Source: Kribbella voronezhensis
GTDB lineage: Bacteria > Actinomycetota > Actinomycetes > Propionibacteriales > Kribbellaceae
DNA: 64,000 nt
NCBI RefSeq assembly: GCF_004365175.1
Contig: NZ_SOCE01000001.1
Span: 2,983,403-3,047,402, forward strand
Direction: 5' to 3'
Shown here: one piece after another, positions 48,926-63,588 of the stretch
Layout of the letters: the number at the start of each line of letters is the position of its first letter
Numbering within the stretch: the first letter of the stretch is position 1
Position numbers and translations under genes: made by a program
The notes under the pieces: model-generated
Seen by the model: only the letters and a program-made list of their open reading frames with translations
The model's database searches: none
Told to the model about the DNA's origin: nothing

Positions 48926-50913
48926 GGCTTCACCTTCGGCAGGATCGGCAGCAGGCGTTCCTGGATCTTGGCTGCGAGTTGCTCGCGGTCCAGCGTCGCG
49001 TCGAGGACCAGGTAGTGCTGCGGCTCGGCGGCCGCGAGCTCCAGGAAGGCGGCCCGGACGCGCTCGTGGAAGTCGGCCGACTGGGCCTCGATCCGGTCCC
49101 GCTCGGCGAACCGGCCGAGGCCGCTCTTGGGCGGCAGGTCCAGCAAGATGGTCAGGTTCGGCCGCAGGTCGTCGGTGGCCCAGCGGTTCACCCGCTCGAC
49201 GTCAGTGAGATCGAGGTCGCGGCCGGAGCCTTGGTAGGCCAGCGCGGAGTCGACGTACCGGTCGGTGATGACGACGGCGCCGGTCTTGAGCGCCGGCCAG
49301 ATCACCGAGTCGACGTGCTCGGCCTTGTCGGCGGCGTACAGCAGCGCCTCGGCCCGGTGCGAGATGTCGCCGGTCGCGGGGTCGAGCACGATCTGCCGCA
49401 ACGTCTTGCCGAGATCCGTGGCCCCCGGCTCGCGGGTGAGCAGGACCTGCTGGCCTTGCTCCTCGAGCCACTTCACCAGCAGCGCCGCCTGGGTCGACTT
49501 GCCCGCGCCTTCGCCGCCTTCGAGAGCGATGAACAAGCCGGTGGTCGGGTAGACGCCGGGCGTCTTGCCGAAGCTGCGCCGCAGGTCCCGCCAGAACGGT
49601 ACGCCGGGGCGGTCGTCCATCTGCCGCCAGGCGACCAGCCCGATCACACTGGCCAGTACGGCCGCGATCAGCATCGTCATCGAGGCGCCGTTGTACGTCA
49701 CCGAACGGTCGCCGGGCAGGTTGACCGTGTTCCGGCCGATGGCGCCGGCGACGAAGGGCGCGACGGCGAGCGTCACCGCGAGCACGGTCCGGACGGCCGA
49801 CTGGACGAACGCGAAGGTCCGGCCGCGAACGTTGTCCGGCACCTCCAGCCCGAGCAGCGTGTAGCCGGACACCCAGGAGGCGCCCGCGCAGAACCCGAGC
49901 ACGACCGCGATCATCGTGGCGATCTCGAGTTGCTGGATCAGCGCCAGCCCGGCCAGCCCGATCCCCGATCCGACCAGCCCGGCCGCGAACAGCCGGCGCC
50001 GGGACAACCCGGAGAACAGCCGTGGCGCGAACCCCATCCCGAGCGCGAGACCGCCGAACACAGCACCGAAGAGCAACCCGTACCCCGGATCGCCCGCGTC
50101 GAGATCCTCCACATAGGTCCGGCCGAGCCCGATCACCACCGCCCCGGCCGCGAAGGCGCCCGAGATCCCGACGACGAGGCCGCGGACGACCGGCGTACCG
50201 GTCACGTACGACCAGCCTTCGACCATCGTGCGCCACAGCGTCGGGTGTTCCTCGTGCTCGTGACCCGGTGTCCGGCCGATCTCGGCGACCGACACGATCG
50301 CCAGCCCGGACACCACGAAGGTCGCGGCGTTCAGATAGACGGCCAGGTCGATCGAGAAGTCACCGGCCCACCGCGTCACCAGGGTGATCGCGGTGAACAA
50401 CGCCGCCGCCGGAAGAGCCGACCCGTACGTCGTGATCAGGCTCAGCTGGTTCGCGGCCTCCAGCCGGTGCCGGGGGATCAGGTTCGGCACGCTCGCGTCC
50501 TTCGCCGGACCCCAGACCAGGCTGACGATCTCGATCAGCACGGTCGCCACCAGCAGCCAGGTCAGCGTGCCGACGATCGGGATCGTGACGAAGAACGCGG
50601 CCCGGATCAGGTCGCCCAGGATCATGGTCCACCGCCGGTCCAGCCGGTCGGCGACCCAGCCGGCCACCGGACCCATCACCAGCGCCGGCAGCACGCGCAG
50701 GAACAGCACCCCGCCGATCGCGAAGTTCGCCGCCTGGTAGTCGTCGCCCGCGAACGCCTTCGCCATCGCCGTCAGCGCCAGCAACCCGATCCAGTCGCCC
50801 AGACTCGACAGCCCGAACGCGATCCACAGCCGTCGGAACGCCCGGATCCGCAACACCGCGCGCAGGTCGTGCGCCGGTGCAGGGTCAGTCAACGGGTCAT
50901 ACACCTCCGGCAC
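48922..50913 (-). CDS. tmk: fused MFS transporter and thymidylate kinase
   Basis: About 663 aa. Residues 1 to about 440 form a 12-helix MFS module (LRIRAFRRLWIAFGLSSLGD, GPVAGWVADRLDRRWTMILG, SVPNLIPRHRLEAANQLSLI, GLEVPDNVRGRTFAFVQSAV). A short linker (FWRDLRRSFGKTPGVYPTTG) leads to a complete dTMP kinase: P-loop [21 protein letters not shown], the base-binding DRYVDSALAYQGSGR and LLDLPPKSGL. dTMP kinase makes dTDP; the fused transporter would bring it to the membrane. The fusion is widespread in related actinomycetes. GTG 50913 is chosen for AGGG upstream; TTG 50943 with GGAGG is an equal option. Confidence 0.93.
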   Translation of the reverse strand: MPEVYDPLTDPAPAHDLRAVLRIRAFRRLWIAFGLSSLGDWIGLLALTAMAKAFAGDDYQAANFAIGGVLFLRVLPALVMGPVAGWVADRLDRRWTMILGDLIRAAFFVTIPIVGTLTWLLVATVLIEIVSLVWGPAKDASVPNLIPRHRLEAANQLSLITTYGSALPAAALFTAITLVTRWAGDFSIDLAVYLNAATFVVSGLAIVSVAEIGRTPGHEHEEHPTLWRTMVEGWSYVTGTPVVRGLVVGISGAFAAGAVVIGLGRTYVEDLDAGDPGYGLLFGAVFGGLALGMGFAPRLFSGLSRRRLFAAGLVGSGIGLAGLALIQQLEIATMIAVVLGFCAGASWVSGYTLLGLEVPDNVRGRTFAFVQSAVRTVLAVTLAVAPFVAGAIGRNTVNLPGDRSVTYNGASMTMLIAAVLASVIGLVAWRQMDDRPGVPFWRDLRRSFGKTPGVYPTTGLFIALEGGEGAGKSTQAALLVKWLEEQGQQVLLTREPGATDLGKTLRQIVLDPATGDISHRAEALLYAADKAEHVDSVIWPALKTGAVVITDRYVDSALAYQGSGRDLDLTDVERVNRWATDDLRPNLTILLDLPPKSGLGRFAERDRIEAQSADFHERVRAAFLELAAAEPQHYLVLDATLDREQLAAKIQERLLPILPKVKP

Positions 50914-51040
50914 GCCCCAAACCCTATCCGGGCCCGCCGACAACCCCGACCTCCGACCTCCGCGCCACTCCGGGCAGCCAGCGCTTGCCCTCGGCTGGAC
51001 CGGTCCACCCCAAGGTGATCTCGGGGTGGACCGGCTTCGG

Positions 51041-54022
<2,982 letters not shown>

Positions 54023-54120
54023 CTACGCCCCTCATCCACGCCGCTGACGCGGACTCCTCCGCTGACGCGGCTTCCTCGCTGACGCGAACCTCACGCGCTC
54101 CCCCCGCCACGCGGAGCTTC

Positions 54121-54200
54121 TTCGCTGCCGCGACCGCTTCATCGCTGCCGCGACCGCTTCATCGCTGCCGCGACCGCTTCATCGCTGCCGCGACCGCTTC
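54121..54200. repeat. 20-bp tandem array
   Basis: Four head-to-tail copies of ATCGCTGCCGCGACCGCTTC (54121, first copy one mismatch, then 54141, 54161 and 54181), flanked upstream by diverged copies back to about 54040. Confidence 0.93.
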
Positions 54201-54273
54201 CCCGCTGACGCGGGCTCGCTCGCTGTCGCCGCCTGCGCTCCCCGAAGCACGGCCAACCCCAAGAACCGGGGCC

Positions 54274-54384
54274 GGACCGCCAGGCCATCAATGGCCCGGG
54301 TTCCGCCATTCAGCTCTGGCGAAATCCCGCTCAGCCGAGCCAAGTGCGTGCCGTCCACCGCGCGCACTGATGGCGTGGCGGTCC
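54274..54384. repeat. 111-bp element with 17-bp inverted ends
   Basis: GGACCGCCAGGCCATCA (54274-54290) and TGATGGCGTGGCGGTCC (54368-54384) are inverted repeats with one mismatch, enclosing 77 bases. Weaker pairing extends a few bases outside. It has the look of a small non-autonomous element or a structured RNA. Confidence 0.6.
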
Positions 54385-54518
54385 GCCCCGCGACGATGCG
54401 CGCCTCGCCGACCGGCTCACCGAGCTATCCGGTACTACATGGCGCGGGCTAGCGGTGCTGGCGGGCACCACCCCGAGCGCGACGGAGGAGGTCGCGTGGG
54501 GCGGGACGTAGTACGGGG

Positions 54519-54962
54519 TCAAGCTGTGCAGTCGGCGCAGATTCCGATGAGGGCTACTTGTTCGGGGGCGAGGTGGAAGCCGAGTTCGCGGAGGAGTTTG
54601 CGGCGGGCGGGGTCGAGGATGTCGCCGGCTACGTCGAGGACTTTGCCGCATTCGCTGCAGCGCAGGTGGAGGTGCCGTGGGGCGAGGTCGCCGGCCAGGT
54701 GGTACGTCGTACCGGCGCGCCCCAGGTGCACATGCGTCACCAAACCGAACTCACCCAGCGCGTCGAGCGCCCGGTAGACCGTGGCCCGGTGGATCCCGGG
54801 CCGGAGCTGTTCGGCTCGTTCGCCGATCTGCTCCGCGCTCAGGTGTTCCTCGGTGTTGGCCAGTACCTCGACGACCGCGAGCCGGGCCGGGGTGACTCGC
54901 TCACCGCGCTCGCGGAGGCGTTGCGCGGTGACGTCGACCGGGCTCTTCGAAACAGTCGCCAT
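54519..54962 (-). CDS. Fur-family metal-dependent repressor
   Basis: 147 aa. N-terminal winged helix (RLRERGERVTPARLAVVEVL, PGIHRATVYRALDALGEFGL), HLHLRCSECGKVLDVAGDIL (metal/structural Cys pair) and a second pair in ICADCTA near the C-terminus; HVHLG and APRHLHL give the metal-binding histidines. Fur, Zur and PerR cannot be separated from sequence alone. It lies 16 bases after the topA stop on the same strand, so it may be co-transcribed with it. Confidence 0.92.
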   Translation of the reverse strand: MATVSKSPVDVTAQRLRERGERVTPARLAVVEVLANTEEHLSAEQIGERAEQLRPGIHRATVYRALDALGEFGLVTHVHLGRAGTTYHLAGDLAPRHLHLRCSECGKVLDVAGDILDPARRKLLRELGFHLAPEQVALIGICADCTA

Positions 54963-54978
54963 GCCTCAGTCTGACCTA

Positions 54979-57732
<2,754 letters not shown>

Positions 57733-58010
57733 TGCGCTCCTAGCTCTTGCCATTCGTCTCACGCCCACAACGCCGACGGCCGGACGACTGTTCCCCCGCG
57801 ACTCCACCGACCCGTTCGAGGACAGAGTACGGCCGACAGCAACGCATTTCTCAACGCACGGTAACCGCTCGGGGCGTCCCGGACCTCATCAGCGTTCCAG
57901 AAAACGGCCGGAGAACGCGCCCACCGCGCGTCGGACGAGACCGACGGCACACCCCGGATCGATTGCTCCGGCTGCCCCGACAGTACGCCGTACCGCAACC
58001 CGGCCGCCGC

Positions 58011-59336
58011 TCAGCGGGCGAACCGTACCTCCGGGTAGTCGGGGGATTCCTTGCGCAGGAGCCTTTGCGGACGGTGCACGAGGAACTGGTCGAAGAACGC
58101 GGCCAGGTACGCCCGTTGCGCCGCGACGCTGCGGTCGGGATCGATGGTGCCGACGCGCAGTTCGATCGAGTCGTCGACGATCGAGCTGTCGCCGAAGATC
58201 TTGGGCAGCAGTTGTGGATAGACGACCTGGAAATCCGAGAAGGACTGGTTCAGCGCGCCGGGCAGTTGCAGGTTGAGCTTCCAGCCCTGCTGCGCCTTCC
58301 AGAACGCGGCCCACGACTTGTCGTAGTACGCGGACTTCGGGTCCGACCGCTGGCTGGTGTCCGAGCCGAACAGCAGGAACGGCCGGTCGAGTCCCTGCCG
58401 GGCGACCTTGCCCAGCGGACCGTCGTCGAAGGTGTACTGCAGCATCCCGTCGAGGTCGGCGCCGGCTTCGATCCGGCGGTCCGCGAGCATCGCCTCGGCG
58501 GTGGTGAACCCTCCGGCCGCGAAACCGAACATGCCGACCTTGTGCAGATCGAGTGCCGTCCGCAGACCGAACGGCAGAGCCCGCCGCTCGGCGTCCGGAT
58601 TGAGGCCGTAGGAGAGCAGGGTGAGCTGATCGAGGACGAAGCGCACGTCGGCCGTCCTGGTCGCGATCGCCGCCTGGTACGCCGGTACGTCGGGCTCGTC
58701 CTCCAGTCCGGGCACGAACCGGCCGCCCGGGAACGTCACCGGGCCTTCATGGGTGTGATCGATCGTCACGACCAGGTAGCCGCGGCTGGCGAGATCCTCG
58801 GCCTGGGCCGTGTTGAGCAGCCGGCTGAACCCGTACGCCGGCGAGAACAGCACCACCGGGTGCTTGCCGGACTCGACCGCGACTCCGATCCGGCCGTGCG
58901 TCCGGCTGTTCGCGTAGTCGAAGGTGCCCTCCGGGAGCCCGGCCCAGACCCAGGGCGCCTGGACGGCATCGGCGGTCTTGGCCGGCATGTACTTGGCCAC
59001 CGGCCCCTCGTCGTCGTCCCCGGCCGGGTACCAGATGCCGACCATCAGTTCGCGCTTGCGGCCAGGTGCCGTCGGGTCCGTCCGCCGGTGGTCGATCAGG
59101 TGCAACTCGGTGGTGCCGACCTCGTACCGTCCGGTCGGCGCCGGCAGTTTCACCTTGGCCGGCTTGACCTGCGGCTCGTCGGCCCCGCCGGAACCAGTCG
59201 CCCGTACGGCGGGCTGTCCCCCGCGCTCCGGGTCGCGCGGCGCTGCATGGGCGAGAGCGGGAACAGCCAACAGCGCGCTTGCCGCCAGCCCCGCGACCAC
59301 GGCCCGGCGGCGACTGAAAACTTGATTGTTCGCCAT
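58011..59336 (-). CDS. Tat-exported pseudo-hydrolase (PAF-acetylhydrolase-like, catalytic Ser and His replaced)
   Basis: 441 aa. Twin-arginine signal (VFSRRRAVVAGLAASALLAV). The alpha/beta fold is clear: RELMVGIWYPAGDDDEG, VVLFSPAYGFSRLLNTAQAE, YLVVTIDHTHEG. At the nucleophile elbow, where this family has GxSxGG, the sequence is MFGFAAGGFTT (GCG, Ala). The aspartate after it is retained (AGADLDGMLQ). Where the family usually has a histidine before SFSD, here it reads LPGALNQSFSDF (Asn). So two of three catalytic residues are lost but the fold and export signal are kept. Start ATG 59336; ATG 59345 and GTG 59351 are alternatives. Divergent from a secreted GH31 enzyme. Confidence 0.85.
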   Translation of the reverse strand: MANNQVFSRRRAVVAGLAASALLAVPALAHAAPRDPERGGQPAVRATGSGGADEPQVKPAKVKLPAPTGRYEVGTTELHLIDHRRTDPTAPGRKRELMVGIWYPAGDDDEGPVAKYMPAKTADAVQAPWVWAGLPEGTFDYANSRTHGRIGVAVESGKHPVVLFSPAYGFSRLLNTAQAEDLASRGYLVVTIDHTHEGPVTFPGGRFVPGLEDEPDVPAYQAAIATRTADVRFVLDQLTLLSYGLNPDAERRALPFGLRTALDLHKVGMFGFAAGGFTTAEAMLADRRIEAGADLDGMLQYTFDDGPLGKVARQGLDRPFLLFGSDTSQRSDPKSAYYDKSWAAFWKAQQGWKLNLQLPGALNQSFSDFQVVYPQLLPKIFGDSSIVDDSIELRVGTIDPDRSVAAQRAYLAAFFDQFLVHRPQRLLRKESPDYPEVRFAR

Positions 59337-59523
59337 GCGAATCATCGTCACCGGACCGATCGCGGCGTGGGCCCACCGTCCGATGGAGACCTGATCTCAA
59401 CTTCGTGACAGTGACGCAGAGAGGACGCTGAGACGCGGGTAGGTGCCGACCTAGTGACAAGGGACGGTCCCGTGAGCTATCAATAGCGCAATCCTGTTCA
59501 TAGATGCGTGAAGTGAGGCACTC

Positions 59524-62500
59524 GTGAGCATCTCTGTTCGCAAGAAACGTTCATCGCTATCGGTTAAACGTTCAGTAACTCTGCTGGGTACCGCGGTGGC
59601 TCTGGTTGCGGGTGCCCTGGTCGCCGGCGGCGTCCCGGCCTCGGCGCGAACCGCCGCCGGGGACACCTCGCTCGGCGCCGTGACCGACTTCGCCGCCGAC
59701 GCCTCGACGTACACGTTCAGCGCCGGGCCCGCGAAGGTCCGCGTCGTGTTCCTCAAGGACGACGTGTTCCGGCTCTGGCTCGCGCCGGACGGGACGTTCG
59801 CCGACCCCGCGAACACGCCACCGACCGACCCGGGCGCGCCGGCGTCGAACATCGTCGTCAAGACCGACTACGCGAAGCCGAAGACCACCTGGCGCGACCT
59901 CGGCAGCTACTACTCGCTGAAGACGGGCGCGATCGAAGTACGGGCGAACAAGTCGCCGCTGCGTTTCTCGCTCTACCGGTCCAACGGTCAGCAGGTCTGG
60001 GCCGAGACCGCACCGCTGTCGTGGAACGACACCTCGACGACCCAGTCGCTCAGCCGCGGGGCGAACGAGCAGTTCTTCGGCGGCGGCATGCAGAACGGGA
60101 GGTTCTCCCACCGCGACCAGACCATCGCGGTCGCGCGCGACTTCAATTGGGAGGACGGCGGCAACCCGAACGCCTCGCCGTACTACATGAGCACCGCGGG
60201 CTACGGCGTACTGCGGAACACCTTCTCGCCGGGCAGTTACTCCTTCACCGACCCCGTCGTCACCACGCACGACGAGAAGCGGTTCGACGCGTACTACTTC
60301 GTCGGTGACCTCAAGACCTCGCTGGACCGCTACACCGAGCTCACCGGCCGGCCCTTCATGCCGCCGATCTACGGACTCGAGTACGGCGACTCCGACTGCT
60401 ACAACCGCGGCCACTACGGCACGGACCCGGACCCCAGCAACGACTGGAAGGTCAACCCGGAGAAGGTCACCACCCTGGACGCGGTGAAGGTCGCCCAGAA
60501 GTTCCGGGACAACGACATGCCCGGCGGCTGGATGCTCGTCAACGACGACTACGGCTGCGGGTACTCCGCCAACACCGACTCCGAGCAGGTGGACGGCACC
60601 TGGTGGGGCAAGCGGGACATCCCCGCGCTCAAGGAGACCGGCGACGAACTGCGCAAGCGGAACATCCAGATGGGTCTGTGGACCCAGTCGTCACTCGACC
60701 AGCAGCCGGCCGAGGTGGGCGATGCCGGAGTACGCGTGCGCAAGCTGGACGTCGCCTGGGTCGGCCCGGGCTATCGCTACGCGCTGAGTGCCTGCGACAC
60801 CGCACACGACGGCATCGAGCAGTACAGCAACGCTCGTGGGTACGCGTGGATGGTCGAAGGCTGGGCAGGTGCGCAGCGGTGTGCAGTGCAGTGGACCGGT
60901 GACCACAGCGGTTCGCTGGACGCGATCAAGTGGCAGATCCCCGCGATCACTGGCTCCGGCAACTCCGGGATCGCCTACAGCGCAGGCGATGTGGACGGCA
61001 TCTTCGGTGGTTCGCCGACCAGCTACACGCGCGACCTGCAGTGGAAGGTGTTCAACCCGGCCTTCATGACGATGTCCGGCTGGGCCACCCCCGCGTTCAA
61101 GCAGCCGTGGACGTACGGCGAGCCCTACACCTCGATCAACCGCAAGTACCTCAAGCTGCGCGAGCGCCTGCTGCCGTACTTCTACTCGTACGCCGCCGAG
61201 GCACACCGCACCGGCTCGCCGCTGGTCCGCTCGCTGGTGCTGGAGTACCCGAACGACCCGAACACCTGGGGCGACGCCGCGAAGTACGAATTCCTGGCCG
61301 GCAAGGAGTTCCTGGTCGCGCCGTCCTGGAGCGCCGACGAGGTGAAGAGCGGCATCTACCTGCCCAAGGGCAACTGGGTCGACTACTGGACCGGCAAGGT
61401 CTACCAGGGTCCGACCACGGTGAACGGGTACCACGCACCGCTCGACACGTTGCCGCTGTTCGTCAAAGCCGGCGCCGTCGTACCGATGTGGAAGAGCGGC
61501 ATCAACTCGGCCGCCGAGCAGGGCTTCGCGGACCGGCTCACTGTCGACATCTACCCGCAGGGCAAGTCGTCGTTCTCGCTCTACGAGGACGACCGCGTCA
61601 CCCGCGACTACAAGCAGGCCAAGTCGGCCACGCAGCAACTGGAGGTCTCCGCACCGACAGCAGCCCGCGGCGACATCACCGTCAAGATCGGCGCCAGCTC
61701 GGGCTCGTACGCCGGTAAGCCGACCACCCGCCCGTACGAGCTGACCGTGCACACCGGCACCACCCCTCGCACCGTGTCGGTGGACAACAAGGGCCTCACC
61801 AAGCTGGTCAGCAAGAACGCGTACCTCGCGGCCTCGACCGGCTGGTACTACGAGAACGGCGTAGTACTGGTGAAGACCGCACCGATCTCGACGGCACGTT
61901 CTGCGACCGTCCTCCTGGCCGGAACCACTTCGGTAGGCGGCGGCAAGACGGTGGCGGACACCTTCGGCACCCCGGAGCTCACTACTCCTTCACTGTGGAA
62001 CGCACCCGGCCAGGCGACCGAAGTGACGGCCAGCTTCCACAACGCCGGTACGACGACGATGCGCGACGTACGACTGGCTCTGAACCTCCCGGCCGGATGG
62101 ACGGCCAGCGGTTCGAACACCTTCGCCGCTGTCGACCCGGGGAAGACTGTCACCACCAAGCTGCAGGTGACTCCAGGCGCCGACGTGAAACCGGCGAGCT
62201 TCACCTTGCGGCTCGACGCTACCTACCTGGCGCATGGCATCTCGTATACAAACAGTGCGGTGGCAACAGCACAGTTGCCGTACGCATCGTTGTCGCAGGC
62301 AGCGACCGTGGTCGGCGTGAGCGACGCGACGACCTATGCCCAGGGCAACTTCGACGGTTCCGGCGACAGCTTCAACGGCGAAGCACTCGCAGCGGCCGGC
62401 TACACACCAGGTGCCAAGGTCACAGTGCAGGGCGCGGAGTTCACCTGGCCGACGGGCGCACCCGGTACGCCGAACGTGGTGAAGAACCAGACCGCGCCGA

Positions 62501-63297
62501 TCCTGGTCTCGGGTAGCGGCTCCCACCTCGCCTTACTCGGGGCCGGAGCCAGCCTGAACGCCAAGGGCAGCGTCACTGTCATCTACACCGACGGGACCGA
62601 GTCGCAGTCCACGCTGCAACTGCCGAACTGGTGCTGTCAGGACCCGACGACCGGTGGTGCCGCTCTGGCGGTCTCGGTCAAGGGCCGCTATACACCGTCC
62701 GGTCTGGGCAACACGACTACTGACTACCGGGTCTTCTACAGCGCGGTACCGCTGACCCCAGGTAAAACAGTGAAGGCGATCAAGTTGCCCGGTGGCGGTC
62801 TCGGGTTCTTCGCGGCCACCATCGCGGACAAGCCTTTGCCCCCGGCACCGACCGGGCAACCGTGGGTCAGCGACCTGGAGTTCCTCGACTCGACCAACGG
62901 CTGGGGACCGGTCGAGCGCGACCACAGCAACGGCGAGGACGCGGCCGGGGACGGTGGGCCGATCACGCTCGACGGTACGCAGTACGCCAAGGGCCTCGGA
63001 ACTCACGCGCCTTCCTCGGTGAGTGTGCGGCTCGGTGGCAACTGCTCCACCTTCACCGCCAAGGTCGGTGTCGACGACGAGATGGAGGACCGCGGCAAGG
63101 TCAGCTTCAAGGTCGCGGTGGACGGCGTGATGAAGTACACATCGGATCTGCTCACCGGTTCCTCGCCCACCGTGGGGGTTTCGGTCGACGTCACCGGCGG
63201 CCAGACCCTCACCCTGCAGGTCACCGATGCCGGCGACGGCGTCACCAGCGACCACGCGGACTGGGCGGAGGCGAAGCTGACTTGCAAAAACCTCTGA
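59524..63297 (+). CDS. secreted glycoside hydrolase family 31 enzyme with NPCBM-type domain
   Basis: 1257 aa. Signal peptide (SVTLLGTAVALVAGALVAGG, cleavage after ASA). N-terminal beta domain, then the GH31 barrel: GGGMQNGRFSHRDQTIAVAR, EYGDSDCYNRGHYGT, GGWMLVNDDYGCGYS, nucleophile Asp409 in RKLDVAWVGPG and acid/base Asp460 in WTGDHSGSLDAIKW, then LRERLLPYFYSYAAEAHRTG. A DUF5110-like domain, a NEW3-like domain (NAGTTTMRDVRLALNLPAGW), a carbohydrate-binding-like domain and a C-terminal NPCBM domain (YAKGLGTHAPSSVSVRLGGN) follow. Likely an alpha-glucosidase, alpha-galactosidase or transglycosylase on polysaccharide; substrate unknown. GTG 59524 follows GTGAGG. Confidence 0.92.
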   Translation: MSISVRKKRSSLSVKRSVTLLGTAVALVAGALVAGGVPASARTAAGDTSLGAVTDFAADASTYTFSAGPAKVRVVFLKDDVFRLWLAPDGTFADPANTPPTDPGAPASNIVVKTDYAKPKTTWRDLGSYYSLKTGAIEVRANKSPLRFSLYRSNGQQVWAETAPLSWNDTSTTQSLSRGANEQFFGGGMQNGRFSHRDQTIAVARDFNWEDGGNPNASPYYMSTAGYGVLRNTFSPGSYSFTDPVVTTHDEKRFDAYYFVGDLKTSLDRYTELTGRPFMPPIYGLEYGDSDCYNRGHYGTDPDPSNDWKVNPEKVTTLDAVKVAQKFRDNDMPGGWMLVNDDYGCGYSANTDSEQVDGTWWGKRDIPALKETGDELRKRNIQMGLWTQSSLDQQPAEVGDAGVRVRKLDVAWVGPGYRYALSACDTAHDGIEQYSNARGYAWMVEGWAGAQRCAVQWTGDHSGSLDAIKWQIPAITGSGNSGIAYSAGDVDGIFGGSPTSYTRDLQWKVFNPAFMTMSGWATPAFKQPWTYGEPYTSINRKYLKLRERLLPYFYSYAAEAHRTGSPLVRSLVLEYPNDPNTWGDAAKYEFLAGKEFLVAPSWSADEVKSGIYLPKGNWVDYWTGKVYQGPTTVNGYHAPLDTLPLFVKAGAVVPMWKSGINSAAEQGFADRLTVDIYPQGKSSFSLYEDDRVTRDYKQAKSATQQLEVSAPTAARGDITVKIGASSGSYAGKPTTRPYELTVHTGTTPRTVSVDNKGLTKLVSKNAYLAASTGWYYENGVVLVKTAPISTARSATVLLAGTTSVGGGKTVADTFGTPELTTPSLWNAPGQATEVTASFHNAGTTTMRDVRLALNLPAGWTASGSNTFAAVDPGKTVTTKLQVTPGADVKPASFTLRLDATYLAHGISYTNSAVATAQLPYASLSQAATVVGVSDATTYAQGNFDGSGDSFNGEALAAAGYTPGAKVTVQGAEFTWPTGAPGTPNVVKNQTAPILVSGSGSHLALLGAGASLNAKGSVTVIYTDGTESQSTLQLPNWCCQDPTTGGAALAVSVKGRYTPSGLGNTTTDYRVFYSAVPLTPGKTVKAIKLPGGGLGFFAATIADKPLPPAPTGQPWVSDLEFLDSTNGWGPVERDHSNGEDAAGDGGPITLDGTQYAKGLGTHAPSSVSVRLGGNCSTFTAKVGVDDEMEDRGKVSFKVAVDGVMKYTSDLLTGSSPTVGVSVDVTGGQTLTLQVTDAGDGVTSDHADWAEAKLTCKNL

Positions 63298-63357
63298 GTC
63301 TGACCTGCGGGATCGCCTGACGCATCCGACTTTCGGCTGGTTCTGCCCTGAGATACC

Positions 63358-63407
63358 CCGGAACCCACCTGCTCGCCGTCCCAGGGGACGGTACAGGTGG
63401 GTTCCGG
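63358..63407 (+). terminator. long hairpin terminator after the GH31 gene
   Basis: CCGGAACCCACCTG (63358-63371) and CAGGTGGGTTCCGG (63394-63407) form a perfect 14-bp stem. An inner stem CCGTCCC / GGGACGG lies inside, about 60 bases after the stop. Confidence 0.82.
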
Positions 63408-63489
63408 TGGCATCCCGGCCCTCCGACATGACAAGGTCTGACTGGCACGACGGCGAAACCATGGCCCCCTCCCATGGTGGTGCCAGCGC

Positions 63490-63505
63490 CACTACACAAG
63501 TAGTG
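63490..63505. promoter_or_regulatory. palindrome upstream of the P450 gene
   Basis: CACTAC-ACAA-GTAGTG (63490-63505) is a perfect 6-4-6 inverted repeat, with weaker flanking pairing (TGGTG near 63476 with CACCA near 63510). It lies about 85 bases before the P450 start. Candidate operator. Confidence 0.45.
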
Positions 63506-63588
63506 CCAACACCATCAGAACTGGTCCGCGGAAGAGCTAGCTTCGGAGTATCCGAAAGCCGTCGGGGGCAGCACGTCAGAGAGGGCGC

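Noticed and set aside
54179..54367. 62-aa minus-strand frame near the 111-bp element
   Set aside because: Composed mostly of repeat sequence with no recognisable motif and no ribosome binding site; not enough to call a transposase remnant.
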